Positions 63,313-64,000 of a stretch of DNA of 64,000 nucleotides are shown here, one piece after another. Within the stretch, counting starts at the first letter, position 1; the number at the start of each line of letters is the position of its first letter. The position numbers and the translations under genes are program-made. The stretch lies in contig CAZGJN010000015.1 in NCBI GenBank assembly GCA_964526645.1, forward strand, positions 1-64,000. Direction: 5' to 3'. The notes below the pieces were generated by a model. It ran no database searches, was not told where the DNA came from, and was given only the letters and a program-made list of their open reading frames with translations. The stretch is from JADJNW01 sp964526645 (GTDB lineage: Bacteria > Bacteroidota > Bacteroidia > Chitinophagales > Saprospiraceae).

Positions 63313-63909
63313 ATGAATAACCCGCTTTTTGAAGAACAAGCTGACCCCAAAACCGCCATTCTCACACAGCATTATGAAGCGATTATCAAGGAATTGGACG
63401 AACAAACAGATCGGGAAGGGCTACTCAAGACCCCAGAACGTGCTGCCAAAGCGATACAATTTTTGACACAAGGCTACCGCCAGGATGCCAAAGAGATCCT
63501 TCGCTCTGCTATGTTCAAAGAAGCCTACAGCGAGATGGTAATTGTTAAGGATATTGAATTATATTCGCTTTGCGAACATCACCTATTGCCTTTTTTCGGT
63601 AAGGCGCATGTGGCTTACATCCCCAACGGCTACATCGTAGGCTTGAGCAAGATTCCCCGCGTTATTGATGTGTTTGCCAGGAGGCTGCAAGTACAAGAAC
63701 GATTGACGGACGAAATCCTGCATTGTATTCAAGCAACCTTGAAACCGCTGGGGGTGGCGGTTGTCATCGAAGCGAAACACATGTGTATGATGATGCGCGG
63801 AGTGCAAAAGCAAAATTCACTCACTACTACCTCTGCCTTTACGGGCGAATTTCAAAGGGTGGAAACCAGAAGTGAGTTTTTAACCTTGATTGGGCATAAA
63901 TTACATTAA
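63313..63909 (+). CDS. folE: GTP cyclohydrolase I
   Basis: 198 aa. It opens GTP to dihydroneopterin triphosphate, first step of folate, biopterin and queuosine routes. Zinc and catalytic residues appear in LYSLCEHHLLPFFGKAHVAYIP and MCMMMRGVQKQNSLTTTSAF (second Cys); GLLKTPERAAKA opens the conserved part. It is 66 bp after the PTPS-family gene in the same direction. Confidence 0.97.
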   Translation: MNNPLFEEQADPKTAILTQHYEAIIKELDEQTDREGLLKTPERAAKAIQFLTQGYRQDAKEILRSAMFKEAYSEMVIVKDIELYSLCEHHLLPFFGKAHVAYIPNGYIVGLSKIPRVIDVFARRLQVQERLTDEILHCIQATLKPLGVAVVIEAKHMCMMMRGVQKQNSLTTTSAFTGEFQRVETRSEFLTLIGHKLH

Positions 63910-63928
63910 AAGTATCAAATACTCGGTG

Positions 63929-64000
63929 CTGAGTCAAATGGATGGATGTGATTTGGTAAATCTTTGAGATTTGCGAAATCTGGATAAAAAACAACCGTTT
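63929..64000 (+). repeat. 81-bp double-palindrome repeat (copy E, cut by window end)
   Basis: Left outer arm TGAGTCAAA (one mismatch, 63930-63938) and full inner palindrome 63950-63980 (GATTTGGTAAATCT / AGATTTGCGAAATC), then the start of the right segment. It lies 20 bp after folE. It is more similar to copy A at the left edge (shared ATGTGATTT, GATAAAAAA and CAACCGTTT) than to copies D and F. Confidence 0.9.

Overview
The window reads as ordinary chromosome of a gliding or surface-active Bacteroidota bacterium, most likely Saprospiria or a close relative. This rests on several signs: type IX secretion tails of both the Por-secretion and gliding-motility classes, SprB-type repeats, a TonB-dependent receptor with a carboxypeptidase-regulatory N-terminus, DUF5686, DUF4296, BT_3928-type and DUF1599 proteins, an extended NusB, and promoters with the Bacteroidota -7 element TAnnTTTG. 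The lineage below phylum is inferred. No rRNA, tRNA, CRISPR array, phage or transposase gene was seen. One 100-base run of N (28279-28378) is an assembly gap inside a repetitive surface-protein gene.

Layout. 1-11056 (+): DUF1599 protein, DoxX/thioredoxin-like membrane protein, NusB, OmpA with thrombospondin type 3 repeats, GuaA, a periplasmic-binding-fold lipoprotein, a gliding-motility C-terminal-domain protein and a small outer-membrane barrel. 11145-18019 (-): a dockerin-containing type IX cargo, a DUF5686 outer-membrane protein and a helical-repeat protein of unknown role. 18500-27259 (+): leuACDB, a RecQ helicase, a tiny ORF, a GT4 glycosyltransferase and a Gfo/Idh/MocA oxidoreductase. 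27486-31728 (-): the gap-broken propeller/SprB/OmpA protein and MetZ. 32023-37871 (+): TonB receptor, a type IX cargo with a duplicated domain, and a patatin phospholipase. 37884-46777 (mostly -): a PhoR/OmpR-type two-component pair, DUF4296 lipoprotein, SixA, SDR, bifunctional nuclease, MazG, a small Cys-rich membrane protein, CoA-binding protein, pyruvate dehydrogenase E2, RecR and a D-2-hydroxyacid dehydrogenase. 46973-53320 (+): a GbsR/MarR regulator and a TolC/adaptor/RND efflux operon. 53534-63909: a thioredoxin-fold protein, SSB, cobalamin adenosyltransferase, a PgpH-type HD phosphohydrolase, an isolated nicotinate-phosphoribosyltransferase-like N-terminal domain, a secreted unknown, fructosamine kinase with a LytTR/LytS pair, 6-pyruvoyl-tetrahydropterin synthase and GTP cyclohydrolase I.

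How genes work together. leuACDB gives the whole leucine branch. GbsR and the three efflux genes share repeated palindromic sites and look like a self-regulated drug or solvent efflux unit. FolE and the PTPS-family enzyme are consecutive pterin steps. The surface proteins depend on type IX secretion machinery encoded elsewhere.

The least explained structures are: a family of about 81-bp double-palindromic intergenic repeats, six copies of which fall in the window including one at each edge; a lone NAPRTase N-terminal domain; near-leaderless starts downstream of TATCTTTG; the repeated GbsR-linked sites; and the collapsed 459-bp repeat array around the gap. No clear defence system or biosynthetic cluster was found.
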